From assembly GCF_963667685.1 (NCBI RefSeq), contig NZ_OY763931.1:62001-126000 (forward strand): a stretch of 64,000 nt of DNA, given 5' to 3'. Positions within the stretch are counted from its first letter, which is position 1. The number at the start of each line of letters is the position of its first letter. The notes beneath the pieces were generated by a model. The model was not told where the DNA came from. It did no database searches and was given only the letters and a program-made list of their open reading frames with translations. This document shows positions 25,566-33,896 of the stretch, in pieces. The DNA comes from Maridesulfovibrio sp. (GTDB lineage: Bacteria; Desulfobacterota; Desulfovibrionia; Desulfovibrionales; Desulfovibrionaceae). A program made the translations under genes and the position numbers.

Positions 25566-26399
25566 ATGGCAACAGGACTCTTAAGTTATGGCTCGAGCAT
25601 GTTTTATGGTGCTGCTTCCAGCGCTGTTCTGGGTACTGTCACACGGGGACTTTCCGGGCAGGGTTTTTCAGCAGGAAATATGGGCATGGATGCTCTGGGC
25701 GGAGCTCTAAGCAGTGGATTAGGGTCCATGTCCGGTTCTGCCGGAGGATTTACCGGACTGCTTGGACAGGGCGGCGGTCTGCTTTCAAACTTGACCGGAT
25801 CTGTTTCCGGGACAAGCGCCGACTCTGCATCAGGTTCATCTGCCTCAACTGGCGGCAGTCTATTCGGCGACAGTGGAGGAGGTCTGAATTCTCTGGGATT
25901 GCTGAGCCAGTTCGGACAGTCCGCTCTCAATGGGAGTCAGGCGCGCAGTGAAGTGGAGTATAATTCCCAGCTGACAGAGGTAAACAACTACCATCTGATG
26001 CAACAGGGTGTATACAACCGCCGGGTAAGTTATAAAGAGGCACAGCTCATCAAACAGGATGCCGAGATCAAGTTGGCAACCTTGCGCCGTGAACTTTACC
26101 GTCGTGAGCATTCCCTCTCCGGATACAAGGGCGTGCGTCTTGATTCCGGTTCAATTGTCGATGTTCATGAAGACACCATCAGACAAGCTGCTTTTGATGC
26201 CGAGATCGTTAAATATCAAGCGGAGGTTGGTTCAAACAGGTTGATTGAGCGCGGAGATATGTCCGTTTGGGCGACTCACAGTCAGGCTGTCCTTAACTAT
26301 AACAGGACAAATGAGCAAACCAATAGCGGCAATTCTGCTATCACTTCTTCCTTGCTTTCTCAGGGAACCAAGTTAGCTGGGTCTATGTTGGGATCATAA
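25566..26399 (+). CDS. Internal virion protein, gp14-like
   Basis: 277 residues. The first 120 are rich in Gly and Ser with hydrophobic patches (GGALSSGLGSMSGSAGG), as in proteins that insert into the host membrane during DNA ejection. The following helical part, with GVYNRRVSYKEAQLIKQ, GYKGVRLDSGSIVDV and a RQAAFDAEIVKYQAE helix, is the conserved core of T7 gp14-type ejection proteins. No gp15- or gp16-like partner follows, so the ejection machine is incomplete in this window. It is the last gene of block 2. Confidence 0.72.
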   Translation: MATGLLSYGSSMFYGAASSAVLGTVTRGLSGQGFSAGNMGMDALGGALSSGLGSMSGSAGGFTGLLGQGGGLLSNLTGSVSGTSADSASGSSASTGGSLFGDSGGGLNSLGLLSQFGQSALNGSQARSEVEYNSQLTEVNNYHLMQQGVYNRRVSYKEAQLIKQDAEIKLATLRRELYRREHSLSGYKGVRLDSGSIVDVHEDTIRQAAFDAEIVKYQAEVGSNRLIERGDMSVWATHSQAVLNYNRTNEQTNSGNSAITSSLLSQGTKLAGSMLGS

Positions 26400-26441
26400 A
26401 TAAACAGCGCAGGCTGATGCTCTTTAATAGTGATTTGTTTT

Positions 26442-26478
26442 GGCGGGCTTAAGTTAATTAACTTAGGTCCGCTTTTTT
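26442..26478 (+). terminator. Terminator of block 2, diverged copy 4 of the inverted repeat family
   Basis: GCGGGCTTAAGTTA and TAACTTAGGTCCGC form a 30-base hairpin of the same length and outline as copies 1-3, closed by two wobble pairs and followed by TTTTTTA. It is both a clear intrinsic terminator and a relative of the block-leading repeats. Confidence 0.85.
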
Positions 26479-26510
26479 ATTCATAAGCATAGAACAGTTG
26501 TCCTTTAGAG

Positions 26511-26548
26511 CAAGGTGGACCTGAGTCACCTGTCTCAGGTCCACCTTG
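26511..26548. repeat. Inverted repeat family, copy 3 (upstream of phage block 3)
   Basis: CAAGGTGGACCTGAG is complementary to CTCAGGTCCACCTTG, a perfect 15-base stem. Compared with copy 2, a C-G pair has become T-A on both arms, that is a compensatory change. It stands 33 bases after another terminator, so transcription from block 2 should already have ended. Confidence 0.88.
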
Positions 26549-26612
26549 CTTCGTAATATTTAAATGTAAGGCAGGTTATGAATTGGATTAATGATACTAA
26601 CAGGAGGAATTA

Positions 26613-27602
26613 ATGACCATTGTTTCTAGTGGCAGCACCATAACTTTTGCAGGTGATGGTGTTCAGACTCTTTTTGATTTTAATTTCCGTGTCTTCAAGC
26701 CGGAAGAACTCAGCGCCGCGGTGCGCGACAGCGAAGGAAATGAGCGATCCCTTGTGGCGGGGACAGATTTCAAGATTGTTTCCGGTTTAGGTGCGGAGTC
26801 GGGAGGTAAGGTTCAATATCCTGTTTCCGGCGAACCGCTCCCGCAGGGAGACAAGATTATTCTTTACCGTGATGTTCCTTATACACAGGAGCTGGAATTG
26901 GTGGAGAATGACCCTTTTTCTGTACAGCTTCTCAATGAAACTTTTGACCGCGGAGTTATGCGTGACCAGCAGCTTCAAGAGCAGCTTGATCGGGCACTTA
27001 AATATGAAATTTCTACTCCGGCTGACGAAAGGCAGACCCCGCAAGAATTCATGTCGGATATTAATACTGCAAGTGACCGGGCTGTCTCTGCACAGGGTGC
27101 AGCTGAGCTAGCACAGAATATCAGCGAAGTAGCGCGGGATGAAACAAAGCGCACGGCAGTACAGGCTATTGCCGATATTGATCTTCACGGCGAAGCCGAG
27201 GTTATGCGCATTGATACTTTGGGCGACGCCGAAAAGCTGGCTCTTGAGGTAGAAGCCAACGCGCAAACCACAACAATAGAAAATTCGGCTATCAACGGCA
27301 AAGCTCTACTTGAAGGAGTTAATGCCGGAAATTTCAGCATTCCCCAGAATCTTGTCAAACGTACTCTTACCGCCCCGGATGCAGCTCTTGCCGCGCCGGG
27401 GAAATATTACACCTCCGGTCCGCTCAAGCTTGCCGAAGGTGCAAACCTGACTATTGGTGACGGCGTTACAGTAGAAGAACGCGGTTCAAATCTAGCTGCA
27501 GAAATTGGCTTCGATTTTAAAACCACGGGTGCTCCTGCCACCAATGTGCAGGACATGCTTGTTTATCTTTATAACGAAATTAAATCCTTAAAGGAGGCGT
27601 AA
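26613..27602 (+). CDS. Tail fibre anchor protein (T7 gp17 N-terminal type)
   Basis: 329 residues. The first 150, with STITFAGDGVQTLFDFNF, KIILYRDVPYTQELEL and NETFDRGVMRDQQLQEQLDRALKYE, match the N-terminal domain by which T7-like fibres attach to the tail. A long alpha-helical region (about 150-250, alanine- and glutamate-rich, probably coiled coil) follows, then a short beta-rich end. No receptor-binding head is present, so the next protein may provide it. The start lies behind a strong AGGAGGAATT. Confidence 0.8.
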   Translation: MTIVSSGSTITFAGDGVQTLFDFNFRVFKPEELSAAVRDSEGNERSLVAGTDFKIVSGLGAESGGKVQYPVSGEPLPQGDKIILYRDVPYTQELELVENDPFSVQLLNETFDRGVMRDQQLQEQLDRALKYEISTPADERQTPQEFMSDINTASDRAVSAQGAAELAQNISEVARDETKRTAVQAIADIDLHGEAEVMRIDTLGDAEKLALEVEANAQTTTIENSAINGKALLEGVNAGNFSIPQNLVKRTLTAPDAALAAPGKYYTSGPLKLAEGANLTIGDGVTVEERGSNLAAEIGFDFKTTGAPATNVQDMLVYLYNEIKSLKEA

Positions 27603-29522
27603 ATGTCCGGTCTTACAATGTATAAACAGGTCGGGGAACCTGCCGCGCCCGATGCCGACAACAAGGTCGTTTTTTATGTGGATGATACCGGAAATCCGGC
27701 GGTGAAGTATGCGGACGGCTCCACTGCCAAAGTACTTCGTGACGGCGATGCCTTCACCACCTCTGAAAAGCCGTTGCTGACCTATGTGGCAACCGGATAC
27801 GAGGGCAACGATATTACCGTGCTCATCGCCAACTATGACGATTACATGTCCGGTGTGGAATTCGGGGTTAAGACTCAGGGCGGCAGTGCGTCAATCAGCA
27901 AAGGAACCATTGTTTGGACCCTGCCGCAACTGGACGTTGCTGGACAGGTTACGCTGGAGGTGACCGCGCGGGAATTCGGCAAGGCAACCAGCACCAGCAC
28001 AGCCACCGTTGATGTTGAGCTGATCCCGTTCAATGTCTCCGGGCTTAACATTACCGGTCTGCTGGAAGGCGCGGTGGATGTGAAAGAAACCCCTGCCGTA
28101 ACAGCGGAAATCCCCGTTCCCAGCGATGGATCATACCACCATATCAGTTCTAGCTGGTATGTTTCCGAGGACGGGACTAAAGGGAACGCCGTAGTCAAAA
28201 GCGAAGACGATACGGTCAATCTTAACAGCTGGACTATTCCCAAAGGCATGAGTGTCGGCACTGATTACAAACTCTGGCGTGAGGTAAAGATTGGTAACGG
28301 GGAACTTGTTTTTAATCTGGTCAGTGACAAGGTTACCTTTACCACCGCAGCGCAGTTCAACCCGTGGCTGGGATATAACGGCACTCTGAATGGTCAGGTC
28401 GTAATCACCAACAGCGGTCAGACCAACCTGCAGCGTGTAGTCCTTATGGATGATTTGAATGGACTTACTGTCTTTTCGGAACCTGACAACTCAGATAAAA
28501 GTATGCTGGTTCCGGTTTCCAGAACGAACATCCTTAGTAATATCTGGCCCCCCGCCAGTGAACAGCCTCTTGGTACTGAACTTGGTACAAATAACATTAT
28601 CCGAAAGGTGAGTGACACCTTGGCTGTCTGTTATCACAGCTATGGTAACGTAAACCCGAAAGATGGCTTAGTGCGCTTCATTTCCCGGTCCAGCCCTATA
28701 GCTAACGACTGGGTTGTATCGAGTCCTATTCCGGTAAATAGTGGTGATTCTGCTTATCTCTACGAAGTATGCGTTATTTCGGAAACGCATCTTCTCTGTA
28801 TGTATCAGTTTGCTAATGATAAAAATTTGTATTTCAAGGCTGTAACCCGCACCAGCAGTGCAACCAGCGATTGGACTGTGGGAGCGCAGCAGACGCTGGT
28901 CGGCAATGTCTATGGCTCTAACGCAAGTGTTGCGGCTGTTGCGGTGGATGAACTGACCTTCGCATTCGGTTTTCATACCTACGAAACTTCCGGTTACAAG
29001 GGTAAGCTGCTTTTCGCCACCAGACCTGACACCAGCAGCACAACTTGGACAGCAGGCGCGGTGCAGAACACCGCAGATGATTATTCGGTAATGCACGGTG
29101 TGCTGCTGCTCAACGATACAACTGTCCTCTGCGTGGACCGGGAAGACGCCAGCACCTATGTTGGCAGGCTGGTTCCGTTTACCAGACCGGACAACACCAG
29201 CAATGTCTGGACTCGTCAGCCTCAAATTCCCCTGTCTAACCAGAAAATGAGCTGGTCTTCTCTGGTGAAGGTCCGTGAGGATACCTTGCTTATTGCATTC
29301 CAGAATAACACCAGCACACCGTCCTATGCGGTGCAGACACAGGTAATCCTAAAGACCGGAGAAGGGAATTTGGATTGGACGGCACAAGACCCGGTTATCA
29401 CCCAAGCCAAAACAACAGCTCGTATGTTTATGGATGCGCACGGGGATACAGTTCTGTGCGCTATTGTTGAAAATCAGGATACCGATCAGCAGGGCCAGTT
29501 GATCCCGGTAATCGCCGCGTAG
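27603..29522 (+). CDS. Large tail fibre/receptor-binding protein with predicted beta-propeller
   Basis: 639 residues, starting directly after the fibre anchor stop. Residues 1-50 hold the virion-attachment style segment DNKVVFYVDDTGNPAVKYADG. An Ig-like part follows at about 80-150. The last 330 residues carry blade-like repeats roughly 55 residues apart, each with an S/T-rich turn before an aromatic: SSPIANDWVVS, SSATSDWTVGA, DTSSTTWTAGA, DNTSNVWTRQ. This looks like a sialidase- or kelch-like propeller. It probably binds a cell-surface glycan. No C-type lectin variable region or reverse transcriptase is present, unlike in BPP-1. Confidence 0.7.
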   Translation: MSGLTMYKQVGEPAAPDADNKVVFYVDDTGNPAVKYADGSTAKVLRDGDAFTTSEKPLLTYVATGYEGNDITVLIANYDDYMSGVEFGVKTQGGSASISKGTIVWTLPQLDVAGQVTLEVTAREFGKATSTSTATVDVELIPFNVSGLNITGLLEGAVDVKETPAVTAEIPVPSDGSYHHISSSWYVSEDGTKGNAVVKSEDDTVNLNSWTIPKGMSVGTDYKLWREVKIGNGELVFNLVSDKVTFTTAAQFNPWLGYNGTLNGQVVITNSGQTNLQRVVLMDDLNGLTVFSEPDNSDKSMLVPVSRTNILSNIWPPASEQPLGTELGTNNIIRKVSDTLAVCYHSYGNVNPKDGLVRFISRSSPIANDWVVSSPIPVNSGDSAYLYEVCVISETHLLCMYQFANDKNLYFKAVTRTSSATSDWTVGAQQTLVGNVYGSNASVAAVAVDELTFAFGFHTYETSGYKGKLLFATRPDTSSTTWTAGAVQNTADDYSVMHGVLLLNDTTVLCVDREDASTYVGRLVPFTRPDNTSNVWTRQPQIPLSNQKMSWSSLVKVREDTLLIAFQNNTSTPSYAVQTQVILKTGEGNLDWTAQDPVITQAKTTARMFMDAHGDTVLCAIVENQDTDQQGQLIPVIAA

Positions 29523-29534
29523 GGGGGAAATGTA

Positions 29535-30023
29535 ATGGAAAAACAATATGTAGTCGTCATTAACGGTGAAGTTGCTTACGGTCCTTCAGAAGTGGACGGA
29601 AAGCCTTCTGATGAAATGAAGCGGTTGGAAAAGCAGACCGGGGGTAAAATCTATCCGGCCTACATCCATAAGCCGCCGCTCAACGTGCGCATGCAGGTTT
29701 ACGGCAACAGTGTCCCTACAATTGGAGTGGACCGGGTGGATTACCATTATCCGGTGGTGGATCGGAGTGATTCTGCTATTCGCAAGAATCTGTGTGATGA
29801 AGTTAAGGCAGAAGCGGAAAAACGCGCTCTCGGCATTGCTCCATACTGGAAGCAGATTAACGCTATCACCGATCCGGACCCGGAATTGACAGCACGGATC
29901 AAGGCCGTGCGTGATGCCAGCGATCAGCTGGAAGCAAATATCAAAGTTATGGACCGGGACGGCCTTGCAGCGGTGAATGTTGCAGGGTGGAGCGGGTGGC
30001 CGGAAGTCGGTCTGCCTGTTTAA
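29535..30023 (+). CDS. Fibre-linked small protein, possible fibre assembly chaperone
   Basis: 162 residues starting 12 bases after the fibre gene, behind GGGGGAAA. The N-terminus VVVINGEVAYGPSEVDGKPS is beta-rich and the second half is helical (EAEKRALGIAPYWKQINAI, RIKAVRDASDQLEANI). Small proteins of this layout following a fibre gene are often assembly chaperones or fibre caps, but I do not recognise a named family. It is the last gene of block 3, and a strong terminator follows. Confidence 0.55.
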   Translation: MEKQYVVVINGEVAYGPSEVDGKPSDEMKRLEKQTGGKIYPAYIHKPPLNVRMQVYGNSVPTIGVDRVDYHYPVVDRSDSAIRKNLCDEVKAEAEKRALGIAPYWKQINAITDPDPELTARIKAVRDASDQLEANIKVMDRDGLAAVNVAGWSGWPEVGLPV

Positions 30024-30047
30024 TAAATAAGTATAAATTTCGTAAGC

Positions 30048-30085
30048 AAAGGGGTTGGTGAGCAGATTCACCAACCCCTTTTTCT
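30048..30085. terminator. Hairpin terminator ending block 3
   Basis: AAAGGGGTTGGTGA pairs with TCACCAACCCCTTT, followed by TTCTATTATT. It also faces the convergent lipoprotein gene and has A-rich sequence on the other side, so it may work both ways. Confidence 0.88.
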
Positions 30086-30086
30086 A

Positions 30087-31067
30087 TTATTTATGGTTTT
30101 TAAGGTAAGCTTCACAGCGTTCTTTTACGTTCTCTTTTATGTTATAAAAGAAAAAATCGTAGTCATAGCGGTGGTATACTTCTTTGCCCAGCGACATGTT
30201 CAGCTGCTTTAATACCTCTTGCGGCGGGGTGGGTATTTCCAGCGCTCCTGCTGCATTGATGCGCGCAGCGGTGAAATTTTTGACTCTTAAAATTTTGTTT
30301 TCGTTAATGAAAATTTTGGCTTCAATATTGTCCGAGGCAGGGAATTCTTTTGTCTCGGTGTTCCATGAAAGAGGATTGACGCAGTGCGCTCCTTTTTCCA
30401 CTGTGGGCGATATTCCACCGGGACCGACTGTGTTCCATGTTATGAGACCCCCTGTCTGGTCAGGTCTCTCACTCAGCTTCATGCCGAGGTCCGCAAGATC
30501 TTTATCGGTAAATGTCCAGCCCGGAAGATAAGCGGCGACCAGTTTGTTTTTGTCCACCAGTTGGGGGTTTTCAAGCATCAGGTTTCTGGTCACATAGGAA
30601 CCTTGGCTATGGGCCGCGAGGATGAAGGGGCGACCATTATTAAGATTGTTGAGGTAATATTTAAATGCGGCTTTTATGTCGGAAACGGGAGTTTTTATAT
30701 ATTCTTTTTGTCCTCCGCTTTTGAGTACCTCAATATTCATCTGCCTATACCTCGGGGCAAACACGTTACAGGAGTCGGCAAAGGCTGATGTTATCCATTG
30801 GATTGTGTCCCGGTCGGTAATCCTGTTGAGCTTTTTGTTATCCAAGTCAGCTATTAAGTGGCCATTTGACGGAGGACCGTAAGTGGTGGGGTGTACAAAA
30901 AACAGGTCAATTTTCTTGGTTGGATTATCGTCCCGGATGGACCAGTATTTGTTCAGAGCGTAGTCCGGGGCTTTCGGCAGAGGCGCCGTATTTTTGCTGG
31001 TGCAGGCACATAAGAGGATGGTCATTCCTAGTAAGACAAATAATATAGGCAGCTTAAAGTCTTTCAT
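30087..31067 (-). CDS. DUF3089 alpha/beta hydrolase lipoprotein
   Basis: 326 residues. The lipoprotein signal peptide ends in the lipobox LCAC at about residues 19-22. The mature part has the DUF3089 features DLFFVHPTTYGPPSNG, ITSAFADSCNVFAPRYRQ and the nucleophile elbow LAAHSQGSYV. It is probably an outer- or inner-membrane-anchored esterase or lipase-like enzyme of unknown substrate. It stands alone and directly abuts the end of phage block 3 on the other strand, marking the return to ordinary host sequence. Confidence 0.8.
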   Translation of the reverse strand: MKDFKLPILFVLLGMTILLCACTSKNTAPLPKAPDYALNKYWSIRDDNPTKKIDLFFVHPTTYGPPSNGHLIADLDNKKLNRITDRDTIQWITSAFADSCNVFAPRYRQMNIEVLKSGGQKEYIKTPVSDIKAAFKYYLNNLNNGRPFILAAHSQGSYVTRNLMLENPQLVDKNKLVAAYLPGWTFTDKDLADLGMKLSERPDQTGGLITWNTVGPGGISPTVEKGAHCVNPLSWNTETKEFPASDNIEAKIFINENKILRVKNFTAARINAAGALEIPTPPQEVLKQLNMSLGKEVYHRYDYDFFFYNIKENVKERCEAYLKNHK

Positions 31068-31261
31068 GTGTACTCCTGTTTGTGGTTATAATTTTAGTAA
31101 TAAATTTGCTCTCTTGAGATGGGTAACAGAAAAGCCCTATAAATAGCCATAAATTTTTCTTCTTGTTAAAAACATGGTTGCTATTCTTAGCCATGAGCTT
31201 TACTTTTTCTGTTCACCATTTAAAACGCCTGATTATTTTTTGGCTGCCGGATTTTGTTTTT

Positions 31262-32434
31262 ATGACTCCAAAAAGTTTTTACCGCCGTATTGAGGGCGAA
31301 TTAGCCGAGCTCAAAAAGTGTTCCATGCTCAGAGAAATTCCTGATTTGGACAACGGAGCTGCCAAGGAACTAGTCCTTTCCGGCCGGAAGCTGCTAAACC
31401 TTGCTTCTAATGATTACCTGGGTCTTGCCATGGACGAAAGTCTTGCTCATGCTTCCGCGGAAGCTGTGGTTAACTATGGATGCGGATCGGCAGCCTCACG
31501 GCTGGTTACCGGAAATTTTCAGATTTACGACGAGTTGGAGCGTGAGCTTGCTGCATTTAAAGAGCAGGAAGATTGTATGCTTTTTACTTCCGGATACACA
31601 GCTAATCTGGCCATCATGGACAGCTTTGCAGGGCGGCGCACAGTTGTTTTTTCCGATAAACTGAACCATGCCAGCATACTGGACGGCATCAGGATATCCG
31701 GCGCGCGTCAGGTGCGTTATCGCCACAACGATCTTGCGCATCTCACAAAGAGGATGGAAGCATTCAAGGATGCGCAGGAACGTATCCTCATAACTGATAC
31801 GATTTTCAGTATGGATGGTGATCTTGCTTATCTGGAAGAGATAGCGGACCTCTGCGATTTTTATGATACCATGCTGGTTGTAGATGAGGCCCACGCAGAA
31901 GGGGTTTTCGGGTTGGGAAAGGGCATTGCCTTTGAACGCGGAATTGCTGATCGCGTAGATTTGCACATGGGCGCTTTCTCTAAGGGTTTCGGATCACTTG
32001 GCGGAGCTGTCTCCGGGCGTAAGGAGCTGATTTCCTATCTGCGTAACAAGGGGCGTTCCTTTGTGTTTACCACAGCCTTGCCACCGGCGGTAATCGGCGC
32101 CAATCTCGCGGCGCTGCGGCTTATCGTTGCGGACCCGTCCCGTGGGCAGCGTTTGCTTGCCATGAGTGCGGATTTGAAAAAAGACCTTGAATCAGCAGGG
32201 TTTGATTGCGGTAATTCTCAAAGCCAGATTATTCCTGTCATTCTTGGTGATAATGAAGCAGCCCTAGCCGCACGCGACAGACTTATTGGAGAGGGAATAT
32301 ATGCTGCGGCCATCCGTCCACCGACAGTGCCGGAAGGAACAGCACGTCTGAGGCTTTCGCTGCGGGCAGATTTAACAGAAAGTGATCTGCAGAAAATTAA
32401 GTGTGCATTTGCCGGATTGAAGGCGGATCTTTAG
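31262..32434 (+). CDS. bioF: 8-amino-7-oxononanoate synthase
   Basis: 390 residues of the PLP alpha-oxoamine synthase family. LNLASNDYLGLA near residue 50, GCGSAASRLVTGNFQIYDELE, TSGYTANLA, DKLNHASILDGIR, VVDEAHAEGVFG and the PLP-lysine region GAFSKGFGSLGG are all present. It joins pimeloyl-ACP and alanine in biotin synthesis. Start 31262 gives the family length; the frame is open upstream to 31163 but that part is hydrophobic and unlike BioF. The operon continues with a BioH-type esterase and bioC. Confidence 0.9.
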   Translation: MTPKSFYRRIEGELAELKKCSMLREIPDLDNGAAKELVLSGRKLLNLASNDYLGLAMDESLAHASAEAVVNYGCGSAASRLVTGNFQIYDELERELAAFKEQEDCMLFTSGYTANLAIMDSFAGRRTVVFSDKLNHASILDGIRISGARQVRYRHNDLAHLTKRMEAFKDAQERILITDTIFSMDGDLAYLEEIADLCDFYDTMLVVDEAHAEGVFGLGKGIAFERGIADRVDLHMGAFSKGFGSLGGAVSGRKELISYLRNKGRSFVFTTALPPAVIGANLAALRLIVADPSRGQRLLAMSADLKKDLESAGFDCGNSQSQIIPVILGDNEAALAARDRLIGEGIYAAAIRPPTVPEGTARLRLSLRADLTESDLQKIKCAFAGLKADL

Positions 32435-32436
32435 TG

Positions 32437-33036
32437 ATGAATATAGTTTTTGTTGCTGGGTGGGCATCAGATCCTTCCCAGTATCCGCAATTTGCAGAGT
32501 CAGCCCGTTTCCTGGTTCCCTTTAGCGGATTTAAGCCTGAACAACTTCCCGCGTTAGTCGAAAATGGCGGGGATGTGCTTGTGGGCTGGTCTACTGGCGC
32601 GCACATTTTGTTAAAGGAATGCCGCCATCTGTTTGGTCGTTTTGAAAGAGTTGTATTGATTGCCCCGTTTTTATCATTTACGGATTCATTCCCCGTTCGG
32701 CTGGTCAGAGGGATGGTTCAGGGGATGGAGAATGATCCTGCCGCAGTGGTTCGCGCTTTCCATGAAAACTGCGCGGAATCAGAACCGCCGTTATATGATC
32801 AGGCAAAACATGCTGTCCTTGTGGATGGACTGGAATTTCTTATTTCTTCTAAGATTGAGATAACAGCGAAAGTCTCAGTGCCAAATTTGGTCGTTGTGCG
32901 TGGTCGCAATGACCGGATTGTGCGCCGCAAGGCTTTTGATAAAGTCATGACAGTAATTGAAGATGCGCAGATCGTGGAAATCGAAGGCGGACATAAAGTT
33001 TCAGAGCCGGAACTGGTGAGTATCATTAAGGGATAA
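32437..33036 (+). CDS. Pimeloyl-ACP methyl ester esterase-like alpha/beta hydrolase (BioH/BioG type)
   Basis: 199 residues, starting two bases after bioF stop. The nucleophile elbow is GWSTGAH (Ser about residue 52), with an Asp in RGRNDRIV and a His in EGGHKVS near the end, a complete triad. It lies between bioF and bioC, so it most likely removes the methyl group from pimeloyl-ACP methyl ester. The sequence is short and diverged compared with E. coli BioH (256 residues), closer in size to BioG. The position supports the function more than the sequence does. Confidence 0.75.
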   Translation: MNIVFVAGWASDPSQYPQFAESARFLVPFSGFKPEQLPALVENGGDVLVGWSTGAHILLKECRHLFGRFERVVLIAPFLSFTDSFPVRLVRGMVQGMENDPAAVVRAFHENCAESEPPLYDQAKHAVLVDGLEFLISSKIEITAKVSVPNLVVVRGRNDRIVRRKAFDKVMTVIEDAQIVEIEGGHKVSEPELVSIIKG

Positions 33037-33043
33037 TGTTTAA

Positions 33044-33793
33044 GTGAAAAAGAGAATTCGTCAGTGTTTCGGAAAGGCTGCTGCAAGTTACAGTGATGCA
33101 GCCTCTGTGCAGCGTATCGTCGCTAAAAATTGTGCAGTGCTATGTCCGCAAGGCTCCTATGGTCGAGTCCTTGATATCGGCTCGGGAGTTGGTTTTCTGC
33201 ACGATGAGTTGAAAAAGCATATTAACTGTGCTCAGTATGTTTCTCTGGATCTGGTTCAGCCTATGCTTTTGGAGCAGCTTGGCCGGGGGGTTATGCTGGT
33301 TGCGGCTGATGGAGAGGACTTGCCTTTTGCAGATGAAAGCTTTGATATGTTGGTAAGTTCTTCAGCTATGCAGTGGTATGGCGCTCCGGAAAAGTCTATC
33401 CCGCAAAGTTTCAGGGTGCTCAAGTCCGGCGGGAAGTTTGCCATAGCTGTTTTCACAGATGGGACACTGCGGGAACTGGCAGATGTCAGTGCCAGAACCG
33501 GATTCGGTTCAGTCCAGCAGTTGCGGTCCTGTTCATTTTATGAAGATATTTTTTCAAATATCCCTGAACTGAATGTGAGTTTCGGCAGTGAGGAACATGA
33601 ACAATTCTTTCCGTCAGTTAAACATTTTTTGAAAAAGCATAAGCAGACCGGGGCCGTTGCATCCAGTGAAAATATTTCATGGGGCAAGGGAAAATATCGC
33701 CGGTTTGTTGAAGAATATGAAAAATTATACAGGGGAGGATCAGGAATAAAAGCCAGCTATAGGGTTTTCTTTGCTTACGGAGAAAAATTATAA
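33044..33793 (+). CDS. bioC: Malonyl-ACP O-methyltransferase
   Basis: 249 residues from GTG 33044. The N-terminus IRQCFGKAAASYSDAASVQR is the BioC hallmark (F-x-K-A-A-x-x-Y). Motif I is VLDIGSGVGFL, and motif III is SSSAMQWYG after LPFADESFDML. BioC methylates malonyl-ACP so that the fatty-acid cycle can build pimelate. It follows the BioH-like gene by seven bases, completing a bioF-esterase-bioC group. bioA, bioD and bioB are not in the window. Confidence 0.85.
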   Translation: MKKRIRQCFGKAAASYSDAASVQRIVAKNCAVLCPQGSYGRVLDIGSGVGFLHDELKKHINCAQYVSLDLVQPMLLEQLGRGVMLVAADGEDLPFADESFDMLVSSSAMQWYGAPEKSIPQSFRVLKSGGKFAIAVFTDGTLRELADVSARTGFGSVQQLRSCSFYEDIFSNIPELNVSFGSEEHEQFFPSVKHFLKKHKQTGAVASSENISWGKGKYRRFVEEYEKLYRGGSGIKASYRVFFAYGEKL

Positions 33794-33896
33794 CTGTCAG
33801 TTCTGGAGTGAAGGCAGTTTCACCTTTGGCATTTATACTGATCAATATGGATTTTGTTTTAAAGATTTAAGATAGATGAGATTCAGGAGTTGAAAT

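Noticed and set aside
16224-26548. The inverted repeats as phage attachment or insertion-sequence ends
   Set aside because: Each is a complete palindrome with its own arms, not a pair of direct repeats flanking a segment, and no integrase or transposase is near.
27603-29522. Diversity-generating retroelement at the fibre gene, as in BPP-1
   Set aside because: No reverse transcriptase, template repeat or C-type lectin variable end is visible in the window.
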